This document shows positions 62,028-64,000 of a DNA stretch of 64,000 bases, piece by piece. The DNA is from JACPFN01 sp035478615 (GTDB lineage: Bacteria > Babelota > Babeliae > Babelales > Chromulinivoraceae): positions 1 through 64,000 of the forward strand of contig DATIJN010000113.1 in assembly GCA_035478615.1 (NCBI GenBank), in the 5' to 3' direction. The translations under genes and the position numbers were made by a program. The notes below the pieces were generated by a model, which was not told the DNA's origin, ran no database searches, and saw only the letters and a program-made list of their open reading frames with translations. Each line of letters opens with the position of its first letter. Positions within the stretch are counted from its first letter, which is position 1.

Positions 62028-63191
62028 ATGCATTTAATAGAAAAGTTAAAAGAAAAACAAATTATTCAATACGGCCAATTTACTTTAAAATCTGGTCATA
62101 AAAGTCAATATTATTTTAATTTTAAATCATTAATATCTTATCCGGAGCTACAAAGTAGCGTATGCTACGAACTATGTCGTTTTATAACCGACAAAAATGC
62201 TGTTCTTATTGGTGTACCGTTAGGTGGTATTATAGTGGCAAGTCACATGAGCTACATCACACGACAACCCATGTGTATGATTCGAAACTGCGAAAAATCC
62301 TACGGGTTACAAAATCAAATTGAAGGGCATTTTACATCAAATGCCAATGTGATATTGCTTGAAGATGTGATTACGACAGGACAAAGTGTTTTAAATGCCA
62401 TTGATGTGTTAAAAAAACACAATTTGAACGTGATTCAAATCATATGTATACTAGATCGTGGAGAAGGCGGCGTTATAAGGTTAAATCAATTAGGCTACAA
62501 AGTAGTAACGTTGTATAGCGTCGATGATTTTTTAAGACCTTCTGTTTTAACATCATTAATACCTATGACATCATCGCTAGGATATCAATTATTAGATATT
62601 GCAAAACAAAAACAGACGCGTTTAATCGCATCACTTGATTGTGATGATGTATATAATATCATTGATATCGTTGGTCCACATGTATGTGCTATCAAACTCC
62701 ATGGCGATATTTATAATCAATTAGATATTGATTATTTAATACAATTAAAAATAAAACACAACTTTTTAATCATAGAAGATGCTAAAATGGCTGATATCAC
62801 ATCCATTTGTCTTTTAAAATTAAGAAAAATAAAACAATATGCTGATATAGTGACTGTTCATGGTCTTTGTGGCTCCTCTTTACCTACTACGTTAGGCAAA
62901 GAAATTGGTGTTTTGTTAATCCATCAAATGACTGTATCAAATCATCTCATTGATACAGTTTATCAAAATCGTGTCGCAGATATGACTTTTGATGGTTTAG
63001 TAGGATTTATCAGTCCGCATAAAGTTAAAAATTACTTGACTATAACAACGGGTATTAGTTTAGATCAAACGTCTGATACGTTTGATCAAACGTATCAAAC
63101 TAAAAGTGATGCCGATTTATTTATTGTCGGCCGCGGTATTTATGAAGGGGATGTTTTAGCTAATGTGTTACGGTATAAAAAACATTTTTAA
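62028..63191 (+). CDS. Bifunctional UMP synthase (OPRT-OMPDC)
   Basis: A 387-residue fusion. Residues 1-200 are orotate phosphoribosyltransferase: KSGHKSQYYFNFK, IGVPLGGIIVAS and the PRPP loop VILLEDVITTGQS. Residues 205-387 are OMP decarboxylase with its full active-site set: LIASLDCDD, AIKLHGDI, DAKMADI (Asp-x-Lys-x-x-Asp), TVHGLCGSSL and IVGRGIYEGD. Converts orotate to UMP, the last two steps of pyrimidine synthesis, in the eukaryotic domain order. Located between the largest LRR gene and small unknown genes. Few viruses are known to me to carry this step. Confidence 0.95.
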   Translation: MHLIEKLKEKQIIQYGQFTLKSGHKSQYYFNFKSLISYPELQSSVCYELCRFITDKNAVLIGVPLGGIIVASHMSYITRQPMCMIRNCEKSYGLQNQIEGHFTSNANVILLEDVITTGQSVLNAIDVLKKHNLNVIQIICILDRGEGGVIRLNQLGYKVVTLYSVDDFLRPSVLTSLIPMTSSLGYQLLDIAKQKQTRLIASLDCDDVYNIIDIVGPHVCAIKLHGDIYNQLDIDYLIQLKIKHNFLIIEDAKMADITSICLLKLRKIKQYADIVTVHGLCGSSLPTTLGKEIGVLLIHQMTVSNHLIDTVYQNRVADMTFDGLVGFISPHKVKNYLTITTGISLDQTSDTFDQTYQTKSDADLFIVGRGIYEGDVLANVLRYKKHF

Positions 63192-63209
63192 ATGTTTAAT
63201 TAAAATTAA

Positions 63210-63335
63210 ATGTATTATTATCCACAAGTAGAAAATCCAACAACACATGATATTGTTAATCTTTACAGTGATGCTATTAATCAATTATTAGAACATGGAT
63301 TAAAAGAAGAAGATATTAACATTGGCGACGTATAA
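63210..63335 (+). CDS. Small hypothetical protein
   Basis: A 41-residue frame (MYYYPQVENPTTHDIVNLYS, then DAINQLLEHGLKEED) in the 200-base gap after UMP synthase. Looks like a truncated helical peptide; no family recognised. Low confidence because of size. Confidence 0.4.
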   Translation: MYYYPQVENPTTHDIVNLYSDAINQLLEHGLKEEDINIGDV

Positions 63336-63391
63336 CACCTTTTATTTTTAATCGAGAAACTGTATTTTTCGATGACGTTTTATATTCAATC

Positions 63392-63847
63392 ATGCTTAAT
63401 TCGAGTGTTCAAGATATACAAAATATCAGTAATGTAGATAAAAAGACAAATAATATAAGTCGCAGTTCAGACTTTTGGAATAATAAAATTGTTCATGATG
63501 GGTATTTACCATTATATGAACAACCAACTATTTTGGAATATAAAAGTATAGCACATATAACTGATGTATCAAAAAAATTATTACTAAAAAGTTACTTATT
63601 TCAAGACAAAAATGGTAATGTTAATATTCCATATAAATATTTAATACTTATTTTACCAAACAACATGATAATAAATATAAATGCTAAAGAAAGTGATTAT
63701 TTTAGAATCATTATCCATGGCAATGAGAATCAAATTGTTATTTTAAAATTTCCAGAAGAGATTTGGTATAATTTTAATTTACCAAAATCTGATCTTATTG
63801 ATATTGTTGTTAAAGCAAAATATTATGGTATTATACCTTTTAAATAA
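63392..63847 (+). CDS. Hypothetical protein, F-box-tail-like
   Basis: A 151-residue protein. The segment SSDFWNNKIVHDGYLPLYEQ resembles the FWxxK...LP stretch that follows the F-box in other genes of this window (for example 37835), but no F-box helices precede it, so the gene may be a truncated family member. The rest is beta-rich. A hairpin (63841-63868) closes it. Confidence 0.6.
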   Translation: MLNSSVQDIQNISNVDKKTNNISRSSDFWNNKIVHDGYLPLYEQPTILEYKSIAHITDVSKKLLLKSYLFQDKNGNVNIPYKYLILILPNNMIININAKESDYFRIIIHGNENQIVILKFPEEIWYNFNLPKSDLIDIVVKAKYYGIIPFK

Positions 63848-63868
63848 TGATTACATAATCATTATTTA
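63841..63868 (+). terminator. 3'-end hairpin overlapping stop codon
   Basis: 13-base arms TAAATAATGATTA and reverse complement, loop CA, with the stop codon of the 63392-63847 gene inside the left arm. Confidence 0.72.
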
Positions 63869-63877
63869 AAATCATAA

Positions 63878-64000
63878 ATGTCTTGTTATTGTAATGATAC
63901 AACGAAAACCAAAGAGTATGAATGTGTTATTTGCGGCGTCAAAGAAACACACATGATGAGTGAAGCTGAGCGATTGTGGGAGTGTCACAAAAAAATAATC
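63878..64000 (+). CDS. Partial zinc-ribbon-like protein at window end
   Basis: An ATG-started frame running off the window end, 41 codons so far: MSCYCNDTTKTKEYECVICG, then VKETHMMSEAERLWECHKK. CxC and CxxC pairs suggest a zinc ribbon. Family not recognised from this part. Confidence 0.5.
   Translation, partial: MSCYCNDTTKTKEYECVICGVKETHMMSEAERLWECHKKII

Noticed and set aside
1..64000. tRNA or rRNA genes
   Set aside because: No cloverleaf-like stretch with T-loop GTTCRANNC or rRNA-like sequence was seen in the intergenic gaps by reading; a tRNAscan run would be decisive.

Overview
The window reads as a stretch of a very A+T-rich giant DNA virus genome (Nucleocytoviricota, most like the Mimiviridae/Klosneuvirus side of Imitervirales). 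Supporting evidence seen directly: a D5-type primase-helicase, an RPB10-like RNA polymerase subunit, an Erv1-type thiol oxidase, an XRN-type 5'-3' exoribonuclease, a RecD/Pif1-like helicase, many F-box proteins, intronless genes packed on both strands with gaps usually under 100 bases, several AAAATTGA early-promoter-like boxes, and AT-rich hairpins at gene ends as in the Mimivirus polyadenylation 'hairpin rule'. No rRNA, tRNA, CRISPR array or insertion sequence was seen.

The dominant theme is one multicopy family: ten F-box plus leucine-rich-repeat (LRR) proteins (starting at or near 841-, 2861+, 8763-, 16735+, 24421-, 27755-, 33756+, 35405+, 46999+, 60759+), each with an N-terminal F-box and 4 to 11 copies of a 23-residue (69-base) repeat of type LPPEIGQL..L..L.LS.NQLSA. 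Two (16735, 35405) have decayed 3' ends caused by single-base losses. A second set of F-box-only or F-box plus other-domain proteins (8896, 11028, 14469, 15135, 20852, 37835, 52045, 57924 and perhaps others) sits between them. Together these look like a large toolkit for redirecting host SCF ubiquitin ligases.

Region by region. 1-9 kb: F-box/LRR genes, a frameshifted pseudogene, a DnaJ chaperone with a possible farnesylation box, and an SF1 helicase. 9-22 kb: small basic proteins, RPB10-like subunit, glycosyltransferase, CCR4-like endonuclease/phosphatase-fold nuclease, a collagen-like protein with a Bacillus BclA-like head, a CK1-like kinase, an Erv1-like oxidase and an HtrL/YibB-like putative glycosyltransferase. 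22-32 kb: a kinase that appears fused to a cyclin box, a MazG-like pyrophosphohydrolase, several unknowns and a serine recombinase with a Q/P/Y-rich tail. 32-48 kb: membrane protein, LRR genes, a symmetric divergent gene pair, a triplicated-domain protein, a protein tyrosine phosphatase, the D5 primase-helicase, a cytidylyltransferase-like enzyme and the XRN exonuclease with a Q/Y-rich repeat tail. 48-64 kb: a run of minus-strand unknowns with zinc motifs, bifunctional DHFR-thymidylate synthase, membrane proteins, an ADP-ribosyltransferase-like protein, an F-box/ankyrin-like protein, a nucleotidyltransferase-like protein and a bifunctional UMP synthase.

How the genes may work together (inference): UMP synthase, DHFR-TS and the pyrophosphohydrolase support pyrimidine nucleotide supply; D5 and the SF1 helicase support DNA replication; RPB10 supports transcription; the CCR4-like nuclease and XRN could form an mRNA turnover branch; kinases, phosphatase, F-box proteins, RING-like protein and ADP-ribosyltransferase-like protein are candidate host-control effectors; glycosyltransferases, cytidylyltransferase and collagen-like protein could build surface fibres.
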